From JBKHDT01 sp049974825 (GTDB lineage Bacteria; Pseudomonadota; Gammaproteobacteria; Halothiobacillales; Halothiobacillaceae), in the NCBI GenBank assembly GCA_049974825.1, contig JBNGDJ010000087.1, positions 1-10,357 on the forward strand: a DNA stretch of 10,357 nt, read 5' to 3'. The notes under the pieces are model-generated. The model was not told the DNA's origin, made no database searches, and was given only the letters and a program-made list of their open reading frames with translations. The position numbers and the translations under genes are program-made. This document shows, one piece after another, positions 1 through 5,693 of this stretch (positions are counted from its first letter, which is position 1; each line of letters begins with the position of its first letter).

Positions 1-43
1 GGTAATTTCCATGCAGCGATTATATCAAAATAGCGTTAACAGG

Positions 44-228
44 CCCTAGGGAAACTCTGCACGAAGCCATCCATGGCTTCGTGGGCTAACGCCAGCTGCG
101 CGTTCAGACACGCCCGGGCCGATACATGCTCGGCCCGGGCTCCGCAATTCAATGGCTTACGCCATTGTGCGGCAGGGCATCCGTGCCCTGCACGGGAATC
201 TCTGCATTCGTGCAGAGATTCCTTAGGG
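44..228 (+). repeat. Multi-hairpin dispersed repeat, copy A
   Basis: This is a 185-base element bounded by imperfect 22-base terminal inverted repeats (44-65 and 207-228, two mismatches, shared core CTCTGCACGAA). Inside are five successive stem-loops: 61-82 (10-bp arms around CC), 112-140 (11-bp arms GCCCGGGCCGA/TCGGCCCGGGC), 151-166 (AATGGC-TTAC-GCCATT, with an outer CCGCA/TGCGG clamp at 142-146 and 168-172), 172-191 (GCAGGGCA-TCCG-TGCCCTGC) and 195-222 (a perfect 12-bp stem with a TTCG loop). Related copies occur at 3152, 9007 and, inverted, 10202. It covers the 3' end of the reverse-strand gene 149-1303. No target-site duplication is evident. It could be a MITE-like element, a BIME-like palindromic cluster or a structured RNA; the family name is unknown to me. 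Confidence 0.9.
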
Positions 229-1303
229 TGGAACATGCCCCGAGCATGCAAAGTGCGCGGCAGTCTCGCGTTACTTTCAGTCGCCTGCTCGGCCAGTATT
301 GCACGTCTCGCGTCGTGAGCGTCCCGGACACGCCGGGCAGGTAGAGCAGCCGCTCGTGAATCCGCCGGACCATGTCATCCATCAGCGGGCCGCTGTCGAG
401 CAGGCCATCGAGGCCGTCATCCTGACCGAGATTTCGCTCGATCAGGATTTCAACAAACGGCTCGCCGGCGGCGACGACTTCCACCGGCTCGAAGCCGCGC
501 CAGTTGTACCGCCCGTCCTCGATAGCCGCGACATGGTGGCGGATGAGCAGTCCTTCCACCAGCCCGGCCACCGGCCAGTCGGGCAGACGGGTGGTCGGGT
601 CGAAATCCCATTGCTCCAGCGGCTCCCAGTCCAGCCGGGTTTCGTTGATGGAATCCGCCGTCAGGCAGGGCTGGCCCAGGCAGGTTTTCCGCGTGGCCGT
701 GGCATCGTCGATCGTCCTGCGGCTGATCGCGGCGAGGATGGCGGCATTTCCCCGCAGCGGATGCGCCAGAAGGCGGTAGGCCACATGCGGCCCGACTTCG
801 AAGGCGGCTTCGGGCGCGACCACCTCGGCGCCCATCGATTCGATCAGAGTCTGCCGCCGTGCCTGACCCAGATTGTAGCGCCGCACTTCCACCACACTGA
901 CCCAAAGCGGTGGCCCCGCGCCCTCGGGCTCCACCACCACCAGACCGTAGCGTAACTGGTAGCGGGCATGTCTGGTCGGCGGCTCACGGGTTTGCAGCAG
1001 AGCCACGGCCTTGGTCAGCGGGTCCAGCGAGGCACTGAAGGGAAACGGCGAGGCGGGATCATCGGCGTCGGCCAGCGCCTCGGCAAGCCGGGCATCCGCC
1101 TTGCCGGGATCGATCACCTGCCAGCCGGGTGCCTGAATGAACCGTTCATCCAGCCGTTGCAGATCGAGGTTGGCGCGCTCCCGATCCGGGTCATCGGGCA
1201 GAAAGGCGTCGCCACCCCATGCTGTCAATGGCAGCAGGCCGGCCAGCAGCAGGGCGGCCAGCATTTCCCGGCCCCCTTGCCTTCCCTGGCGTCCCATGCC
1301 CAT
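149..1303 (-). CDS. Unrecognised secreted protein with a repeat-derived C-terminus
   Basis: A 384-residue product that I do not recognise. The N-terminus has arginines at residues 5, 8 and 12 followed by a hydrophobic stretch (about residues 14-30) and GGDAF, consistent with a signal peptide and export. The rest is soluble-looking, and the motif KTCLGQPC could form a local disulfide. The start at 1303 lies six bases after the stop of the upstream gene, so the two are probably co-transcribed and translationally linked. ATGs at 1297 and 1264 are alternatives. The 1264 ATG has the better purine-rich Shine-Dalgarno, but starting there would remove the basic n-region. The last 26 codons (149-228) are read through copy A of the dispersed repeat, so the native C-terminus may have been replaced or extended. 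The gene is well supported; function and exact ends are not. Confidence 0.75.
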   Translation of the reverse strand: MGMGRQGRQGGREMLAALLLAGLLPLTAWGGDAFLPDDPDRERANLDLQRLDERFIQAPGWQVIDPGKADARLAEALADADDPASPFPFSASLDPLTKAVALLQTREPPTRHARYQLRYGLVVVEPEGAGPPLWVSVVEVRRYNLGQARRQTLIESMGAEVVAPEAAFEVGPHVAYRLLAHPLRGNAAILAAISRRTIDDATATRKTCLGQPCLTADSINETRLDWEPLEQWDFDPTTRLPDWPVAGLVEGLLIRHHVAAIEDGRYNWRGFEPVEVVAAGEPFVEILIERNLGQDDGLDGLLDSGPLMDDMVRRIHERLLYLPGVSGTLTTRDVQYWPSRRLKVTRDCRALCMLGACSTLRNLCTNAEIPVQGTDALPHNGVSH

Positions 1304-1309
1304 GCCGGG

Positions 1310-1918
1310 TCAGCGCGCCGTGCGAGCACGCAGCTCCCGCAGGTCCCAGTCCTTGATCATGTCGATGATCAGGTCGATATCGTCGACGTTCTGGCCCTTG
1401 ACCTGCAACAGCACGCGACCGTCCAGCAGCAGGGTGGCCTCGCCCCGGTTGCGTTCCGGTTCCCATTTGACGATGCCCGACTCACGACCGATCCTGACCC
1501 GTTCAATGTTCGGCTGGGCCGCCAGCATAGCCGGGTTGTTGAACATGGCGGCCATGCCCTGAATCATGGGGTTGTCGATGGCCAGGGTTGTTTCGAGCTG
1601 ACCGCGCCCGCCGTCCTCGCGGTACTGGCGCTGGAGCATGGTGCCGCCCCCGCCGCCGAACAGGGCCGCGCCGCCGCCGCCGGATTCGACTTCGCCGGCG
1701 GTCCAGCCGGAAGGTGCTTCGGGGAACAGTTCGCCAATCTGTTCGTTCATCAGCTTGCGGATGTCGTTGATGGCGAATTCCAGCTCGGTGATGGCCGCGC
1801 CATAGTCCTGCTCCTGATAGAGCTCAAGGCCGGTCTCGATCTGATCCCGGATCTCGTCCGCCGCCAGCGGGGCGGAAAAAATGGTGGCGGCCAGCAGGAT
1901 CGATTGTATGCGTTTCAT
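1310..1918 (-). CDS. Small secreted conserved-type protein with TPR-like N-terminus
   Basis: A 202-residue product. Residues 1-20 form a clear signal peptide (MKR n-region, hydrophobic core, SAPLAA before DE), so it probably acts in the periplasm or envelope. Residues 25-58 (GLELYQEQDYGAAITELEFA) look like a single tetratricopeptide-type helical pair, then a glycine-rich linker (about 79-92), then a mixed beta/alpha domain ending IDMIKDWDL. From memory the layout matches an uncharacterised proteobacterial family, but no function can be stated. The start at 1918 is chosen because it gives the signal peptide and has GGAG about nine bases upstream; a longer open frame to 2119 has neither. It lies between the membrane-protein gene (86-base gap) and the secreted protein at 149-1303 (six-base gap), suggesting one operon. 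Confidence 0.85.
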   Translation of the reverse strand: MKRIQSILLAATIFSAPLAADEIRDQIETGLELYQEQDYGAAITELEFAINDIRKLMNEQIGELFPEAPSGWTAGEVESGGGGAALFGGGGGTMLQRQYREDGGRGQLETTLAIDNPMIQGMAAMFNNPAMLAAQPNIERVRIGRESGIVKWEPERNRGEATLLLDGRVLLQVKGQNVDDIDLIIDMIKDWDLRELRARTAR

Positions 1919-2004
1919 GCGGGTTCTCCGGTTGTGAGATGGCATTCTGGAAGTGTTTGACGAAACGGCGCCGACAGCGCTCACGGCGACTTGAACCGGC
2001 CGGG

Positions 2005-2991
2005 TCAGGACGTCGGGTCGGGGTCGGCGGTTTTGCCGGTGGTCTGACCGCCCGCGCCCACGGCTTTTTCCTTGAGTTTTCGGAACTTGCCGGACATCTG
2101 TTCGAGCTTGGCGTCCCACTGCGGGTCGGGCTCCTGTCCCTCGATGGTCTTGAAGTAGACCTGCATCAGGCAGGTGATGGCAAATGGCTCAATCAGGGCC
2201 ACCTTCACGCTCCAGGCAAACAGCAGCGCGAAGAGGACCCCGCCGGCGGACCAGCCGCCGGGGATCAGATAGGCCACCAGCGCCGCCGGCGCCAGCATGA
2301 TCAGAAACACGAAGAAGGACAGCAGGTAGACGAACACCGTCAGCCAGGCGGCATTCTTGAGCATGGTCTTGTAGTTCTGTCCGTAAAGCACCAGTGCCTC
2401 CCGGGAGGAGGCCCAGGCGTTGGTCGAGCGGGTGCGGATCGAATAGGCCAAGATCACCTCGTCAATGAAACCCACCGCAATGCGCAGGAAGGCTTCCATG
2501 ATGCGCACCAGCTGTTTGGCTCCCGGAATGGGCAACAGGGTAAAGATGCCCCGGAAAAGGCCGCTGATGGCCTTGAGTACACCCTTGACGAGCTGATCCA
2601 CCGCGAACAGCACGCTGGCTTGGGCGAAGCGCTCCTTAATGGCGGCTCCGCCATGCTGGATCTGGGAGCGACCCTCGGGCATGGGCTTGCCGTCGAGCAG
2701 TTCGACCAGCACCGCGATATGCCCGGCCTTGACGATGTACAGCAGGTACTCGCGCAGCCAGTACATGATGGCGCCGGTGATGCCGAAACCGATGGCCCCG
2801 CCCCAGAATATCGAGGCGGCCCGGAAGCCTTCGTCCCCCATCCCGCCGACGCCCCAGCCGATGCCGGCTCCCATGCCGGTCATCAGCACATAGGCCAGGG
2901 CCACCCCGAAATACACCGCCATCCGGAACAGCACGAAGGGTAGTGTCTTGAACATGAGCTTCAGCGCGAAACCCATTTGAAAGTCCCACAT
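2005..2991 (-). CDS. Polytopic inner-membrane protein, function unknown
   Basis: A 328-residue product and first gene of the leftward cluster. Hydrophobic segments lie at about residues 20-48, 59-77, 215-242 and 249-276, with a less clear amphipathic or membrane-associated stretch at 124-152. The C-terminal 45 residues are charged and polar (LKEKA, TADPDPTS) and probably cytoplasmic. Conserved-looking blocks such as VDQLVKGVLKAISGLF, LLPIPGAKQLVRI, FIDEVILAYSIR and YGQNYKTMLKNAAWL resemble an uncharacterised bacterial membrane family I have seen without a named function. The start at 2991 is preceded by GAGGA about eight bases away; the open frame continues to 3600, but that extension runs through repeat copy B and the vWA gene and is not credible. 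It is divergent from the vWA gene. Confidence 0.85.
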   Translation of the reverse strand: MWDFQMGFALKLMFKTLPFVLFRMAVYFGVALAYVLMTGMGAGIGWGVGGMGDEGFRAASIFWGGAIGFGITGAIMYWLREYLLYIVKAGHIAVLVELLDGKPMPEGRSQIQHGGAAIKERFAQASVLFAVDQLVKGVLKAISGLFRGIFTLLPIPGAKQLVRIMEAFLRIAVGFIDEVILAYSIRTRSTNAWASSREALVLYGQNYKTMLKNAAWLTVFVYLLSFFVFLIMLAPAALVAYLIPGGWSAGGVLFALLFAWSVKVALIEPFAITCLMQVYFKTIEGQEPDPQWDAKLEQMSGKFRKLKEKAVGAGGQTTGKTADPDPTS

Positions 2992-3151
2992 GGCAGAGTC
3001 CTCGTGAGCGATGAATGCCACCGTCCCGGCCATCCTGTCCGCGATCGGAGGCGTGCATGGATTGAAAACAATCAAAAGCCTAGCAGTGCCCGGCGCCTGC
3101 TCGCCCCGTTGATTCGCAGGGGGAGTCAGGCCGGTGTCAGCGCGTACACTA
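2992..3151. other. Divergent intergenic region, left part
   Basis: This non-coding stretch lies between the leftward membrane-protein gene and repeat copy B, and should hold the promoter of the leftward cluster. I see only a small AT-rich inverted repeat, GATTG-AAAA-CAATC at 3060-3073, and no convincing -35/-10 pair on either strand. The inverted repeat might be an operator, but nothing else supports that. Confidence 0.35.
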
Positions 3152-3336
3152 CGAAAGCTCTGCACAAAGCCATTTTGACTATGTGTGCAGACGCCCGGGC
3201 CGAGACGTGCTCGGCCCGGATCGCAATGCAATGGCTTGCGCCATTGTGCGGCAGGGCAGCCATGCCCTGTACGGGCACCTCGAATGGTTTTTCGAGATGC
3301 CCGCGCGGGAATCCCGGCATTCGTGCTGAGTTTCCC
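3152..3336 (+). repeat. Multi-hairpin dispersed repeat, copy B (diverged)
   Basis: This is the same family and orientation as copy A but more diverged. Recognisable parts are the left end (GCTCTGCAC near 3157), the CCGGGCCGAG/CTCGGCCCGG hairpin (about 3195-3219), AATGGC-TTGC-GCCATT (about 3229-3245), CAGGGCA/TGCCCTG (about 3252-3269) and the right end carrying ATTCGTGCTGAGTTTCCC (to 3336). It has an extra hairpin absent from the other copies at 3274-3302, GGGCACCTCGAA/TTCGAGATGCCC, with one mismatch. The first hairpin is largely degraded. It sits in the divergent region between the membrane-protein and vWA genes, 82 bases before the vWA start, so unlike the other copies it lies in a potential promoter or leader. 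Confidence 0.8.
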
Positions 3337-3354
3337 TGTGTAGATGAATACCGT

Positions 3355-3396
3355 GGGGTGCCCGAAACGACCTTTCGAGGTGCCCGCTCGGAAGAA
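3355..3396 (+). repeat. Partial duplicate of the extra hairpin of copy B
   Basis: The stretch around 3372-3394 (TTTCGAGGTGCCCGC, then TCGG) closely repeats 3290-3308 in copy B (TTTCGAGATGCCCGC, then GCGG). It has a short CGAAA/TTTCG stem around CGACC. It ends 10 bases before the Shine-Dalgarno of the vWA gene, so any transcript reading that gene from upstream of copy B would carry both hairpins in its leader. Confidence 0.5.
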
Positions 3397-3405
3397 AACA
3401 GCTTC

Positions 3406-3412
3406 GGAGGGG
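3406..3412 (+). promoter_or_regulatory. Ribosome binding site deciding the vWA start
   Basis: GGAGGGG lies six bases before the ATG at 3419. This choice gives a typical signal peptide; the in-frame ATG at 3344 would add 25 residues encoded partly by the hairpin leader and has no comparable site. Confidence 0.75.
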
Positions 3413-3418
3413 CGTGCC

Positions 3419-5002
3419 ATGCTGAACAGACTGTCGGACATCGCGAAACGACACCGCCATGTGTTTTCTCGCAGGGCTCTCTTCGCCTTGGCGGTGGCCG
3501 TCTTGCTGGGGCCTTTGTCAGTCAAGGCCGACGAGCGGGTCAGCGTGCTGGTCTTCGATGCCTCCGGCTCAATGTGGGCGCAGATGGAGGATGGCGTCAC
3601 CCGGATCGAGATCGCCCGGGATGTGGTGGGCGACTACTTTCGCAACCGCGCCGGGCAGGTGCCGATCTCGGTGGTTGCCTACGGGCACAACCGGCGGGGC
3701 GACTGCGAGGATATCGAAGTCATCGTCCCGATGGGCGTGCATGACGGCGCCGAACTGGAATCCATGCTGCGGGCCCTCAACCCGCGCGGCATGACGCCCC
3801 TGACCGCCGCGATGGCGCGGGGGCGCGAGCAGATCCCACGCACGGCCGAGTCCGCCGACATTATCCTGGTCACGGACGGGCTGGAAAACTGTGGCGGCGA
3901 CCCCTGCGCGCTGGCCGCCGAACTGGCGGCGGAAGGGCTGAACATCCGGGCACATGTGGTCGGTTTTGCGCTGACCGAGGAGGAGGTGAACTCGCTCTCC
4001 TGCGTGACCGAGCATACCGGCGGGCAATTGTTCACCACCAACTCCGGCGAGGAGCTGGCCGCCGCGCTCTCCGATTTGAGCACACAGGAAGGGGGCGGTG
4101 CCGTCGAGGTGCCCGAGCCCAGCGTCGAGGAAGAGGCGGTAGCGCGTCCGCAGGCCTTGAACTTCCATGCCGTGAACGACTTTCACCCCCGCCGCGTGCC
4201 CTCGCCGGACTGGCAGATCGAAACGACTGATGGCGAGTTGATTGTCGACACACGCACCACCGAGCTTGAATTGGCGCTGGAGCCGGGCGAATACCGGATT
4301 CGCGCCCGCAAATACGGCGAGGAAGGCGCGATGAGCCTGCGGGTCGAGGCGGGCATGGACGCCGCACACGAACTGCGTCTGCCCACGCCAAACCTGACGG
4401 CGACACTGACGGCGCCGACGCGGGCCGAGGCCGGCGAGAGCATCGAGATCGAGTGGGACGGACCCGACATTCAGGGCGATTTCCTGACCATTGTCGAGGC
4501 CGACTCGCCGGACAACGCGCGTGGCAACCGGATCGCAACCCGGTTTGGCAGCCCCGCCCGCCTCACGGCCCCGGATGACACAGGTGAGTTCGAGGTTCGC
4601 TACGTGCTGGGCCAGACCAAACGGGTGCTGGCGCGAGTGCCGATCACCTTGACAGGGGTGGATGCTCGTCTGGAGGCCCCCACCGAAGCGGAAGCCGGGG
4701 CGCAGATCGAGGTGGTCTGGGAAGGGCCGGATGCGCGAGGCGATTACCTGACCATTGTCGAGGCCGACTCGCCGGACAACGCGCGTGGCAACCGGATCGC
4801 ANNNNNNNNNNNNNNNNNNNNNNNNNNNNNNNNNNNNNNNNNNNNNNNNNNNNNNNNNNNNNNNNNNNNNNNNNNNNNNNNNNNNNNNNNNNNNNNNNNN
4901 NTCACGGCCCCGGATGACACAGGTGAGTTCGAGGTTCGCTACGTGCTGGGCCAGACAAAACGGGTGCTGACCCGCCAGAGTGTGACCGTGCGGGATAACT
5001 GA
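3419..5002 (+). CDS. Secreted vWA-domain protein with tandem C-terminal domains (interrupted by gap)
   Basis: The product is 527 residues as drawn, including about 34 unknown ones from the N run. Residues 1-37 are a signal peptide with a basic n-region, ending SVKA before DERV. The vWA domain follows (about 40-222) with a complete MIDAS metal site: D47-x-S49-x-S51 in FDASGSMW, T126 in MTPLT and D153 in LVTDG. Such domains bind a divalent cation and mediate protein contacts. Residues C96, C158, C163 and C195 may form disulfides. Residues about 245-320 form a beta-rich middle domain, followed by 88-residue units starting at 332 and 420 (APTxAEAG, GDxLTIVEADSP, FEVRYVLGQ), probably Ig-like. The gap falls in the second unit, so the true unit number is unknown. 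The product is exported; the partner is unknown. Confidence 0.9.
   Translation: MLNRLSDIAKRHRHVFSRRALFALAVAVLLGPLSVKADERVSVLVFDASGSMWAQMEDGVTRIEIARDVVGDYFRNRAGQVPISVVAYGHNRRGDCEDIEVIVPMGVHDGAELESMLRALNPRGMTPLTAAMARGREQIPRTAESADIILVTDGLENCGGDPCALAAELAAEGLNIRAHVVGFALTEEEVNSLSCVTEHTGGQLFTTNSGEELAAALSDLSTQEGGGAVEVPEPSVEEEAVARPQALNFHAVNDFHPRRVPSPDWQIETTDGELIVDTRTTELELALEPGEYRIRARKYGEEGAMSLRVEAGMDAAHELRLPTPNLTATLTAPTRAEAGESIEIEWDGPDIQGDFLTIVEADSPDNARGNRIATRFGSPARLTAPDDTGEFEVRYVLGQTKRVLARVPITLTGVDARLEAPTEAEAGAQIEVVWEGPDARGDYLTIVEADSPDNARGNRIAXXXXXXXXXXXXXXXXXXXXXXXXXXXXXXXXXXTAPDDTGEFEVRYVLGQTKRVLTRQSVTVRDN
4412..4999 (+). repeat. In-frame tandem 264-bp coding repeats in the vWA gene
   Basis: Two units are visible, offset by exactly 264 bases (88 codons): 4412-4675 and 4676 to the end of the gene. 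A 55-base core is identical (4483-4537 and 4747-4801), and the block after the gap (4902 onward) matches 4563 onward with one difference in about 68 bases. The 5' part of each unit is clearly less alike. If only two units exist, the gap should replace 25 bases by comparison with unit 1. Each extra unit would add 264 bases and keep the frame. Confidence 0.9.
4802..4901. other. Assembly gap (100 Ns)
   Basis: A round 100-N run is the conventional placeholder for a gap of unknown size. It starts exactly where the second coding repeat stops being identical to the first unit, which is what a repeat-induced contig break looks like. Homology predicts 25 missing bases, or 25 plus a multiple of 264. 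Since 100 and 25 leave the same remainder modulo 3, the frame survives by luck. Confidence 0.97.
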
Positions 5003-5117
5003 CATTGCCACGGCGGCGACCTACACTGTTGGGAACCATGCAAGGCATGGCGGCCAGCAGCCTGTCGAGAACGGTTCGGGCGGGTGGTTTTTGACAAGCA
5101 CGCGGGAGGCGTGTCGC
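5003..5117 (+). other. Short spacer between vWA gene and signalling operon
   Basis: These 115 bases hold a small hairpin, CCATGC-AAG-GCATGG (5036-5050), without a T-tract, and the Shine-Dalgarno GGGAGG at 5104-5109. No good promoter or terminator is seen, so read-through from the vWA gene into the next three genes is possible. Confidence 0.4.
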
Positions 5118-5693
5118 ATGAATGTGTTCAAGCCGGGGCGGAGAAACCTCGCCGCCCGCCGGTTTCGTCAAGGGCGAGGTGGGCTGGCCGTCGGAATGGA
5201 GTGGGTCGCCGGGCTGCTGCTGGCGGCTTTGATCTCGACCACGGTCCGGGCCGAGCCGTTGCCGTCGCCGACGGAGCCGGTGATTCTCACCCTCGCCGGG
5301 AAAATCGCCAAGACCAATCACGACGATCAGGCGCGCTTTGACCTGCCGATGCTGGCCGCCCTGGGCGAGCAGCGCCTGAGCACGTCCACGGTGGTGACCG
5401 ATGGCGTCAACGCCTTCGTCGGGGTCTGGCTGCGCGATGTGCTGGCGGCGGTGGGTGCCGAGGGCGACACGGTGGTGGCCACGGCGCTGAATGATTACCG
5501 GATCGAGATTCCCGTCGAGGACTTCTTCGAATACCAGGTGCTGCTCGCCTGGGAAATGGATGGCGAGCGGCTGACCCCGCGTGACAAGGGGCCGTTGTGG
5601 ATCGTCTACCCGCGTGACGACCATGTGCGCCTGCAGGATATTCGTTATGACTACCGCTGGGTCTGGCAGCTTGAGCGCCTCGACGTGAAATGA
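5118..5693 (+). CDS. Exported cysteine-free protein of sulfite-oxidase/molybdopterin-binding fold type
   Basis: A 191-residue product. A long basic n-region (RR at 8-9 and 14-15) precedes a hydrophobic stretch (about 29-44), giving a signal peptide or N-terminal anchor. RRFRQG is only a loose twin-arginine match. The mature part has blocks typical of small proteins annotated as oxidoreductase molybdopterin-binding: ILTLAGKI, FDLPMLAALG, GVNAFVGVWLRDVLAAVGA, LNDYRIEIP and DKGPLWIVYPRD. True sulfite oxidase-type enzymes ligate molybdenum through a cysteine; this protein has no cysteine at all, so catalysis of that kind is unlikely. It ends with ATGA overlapping the histidine-kinase start, implying coupled translation and a shared job, perhaps as a periplasmic sensor partner. 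The ATG at 5118 is preferred for its GGGAGG eight bases upstream; ATG 5196 is an alternative. Confidence 0.8.
   Translation: MNVFKPGRRNLAARRFRQGRGGLAVGMEWVAGLLLAALISTTVRAEPLPSPTEPVILTLAGKIAKTNHDDQARFDLPMLAALGEQRLSTSTVVTDGVNAFVGVWLRDVLAAVGAEGDTVVATALNDYRIEIPVEDFFEYQVLLAWEMDGERLTPRDKGPLWIVYPRDDHVRLQDIRYDYRWVWQLERLDVK

Noticed and set aside
44..228. Integron attC-like site or CRISPR array
   Set aside because: The imperfect palindromes differ from each other and are not evenly spaced. There is no integrase, attC core sites, cas genes or regular direct repeats.
73..344. Open frames within repeat copies A and C on both strands
   Set aside because: The similar peptides in several copies reflect conserved repeat DNA. 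They lack ribosome binding sites and run through hairpin arms; only the tail of the gene 149-1303 is likely translated.
1310..2119. 269-residue version of the small secreted protein
   Set aside because: The first 67 residues overlap the membrane-protein gene end and the spacer, without a start signal; the start at 1918 gives a signal peptide and a GGAG site.
2992..3600. Long N-terminal extension of the membrane-protein frame to 3600
   Set aside because: It runs through repeat copy B and antisense to the vWA gene, whereas the ATG at 2991 has a good Shine-Dalgarno and a sensible membrane-protein N-terminus.
5091..5096. Perfect TTGACA, a possible -35 box for the signalling operon
   Set aside because: At normal spacing the -10 would fall at about 5114-5119 (TCGCAT), overlapping the start codon and behind the Shine-Dalgarno. 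It is not usable for this gene.
5139..5180. Twin-arginine signal in the sulfite-oxidase-fold protein
   Set aside because: RRFRQG lacks the S/T-RR-x-F-L-K consensus and lies well before the hydrophobic stretch. It is compatible with Tat at best and not enough to call.
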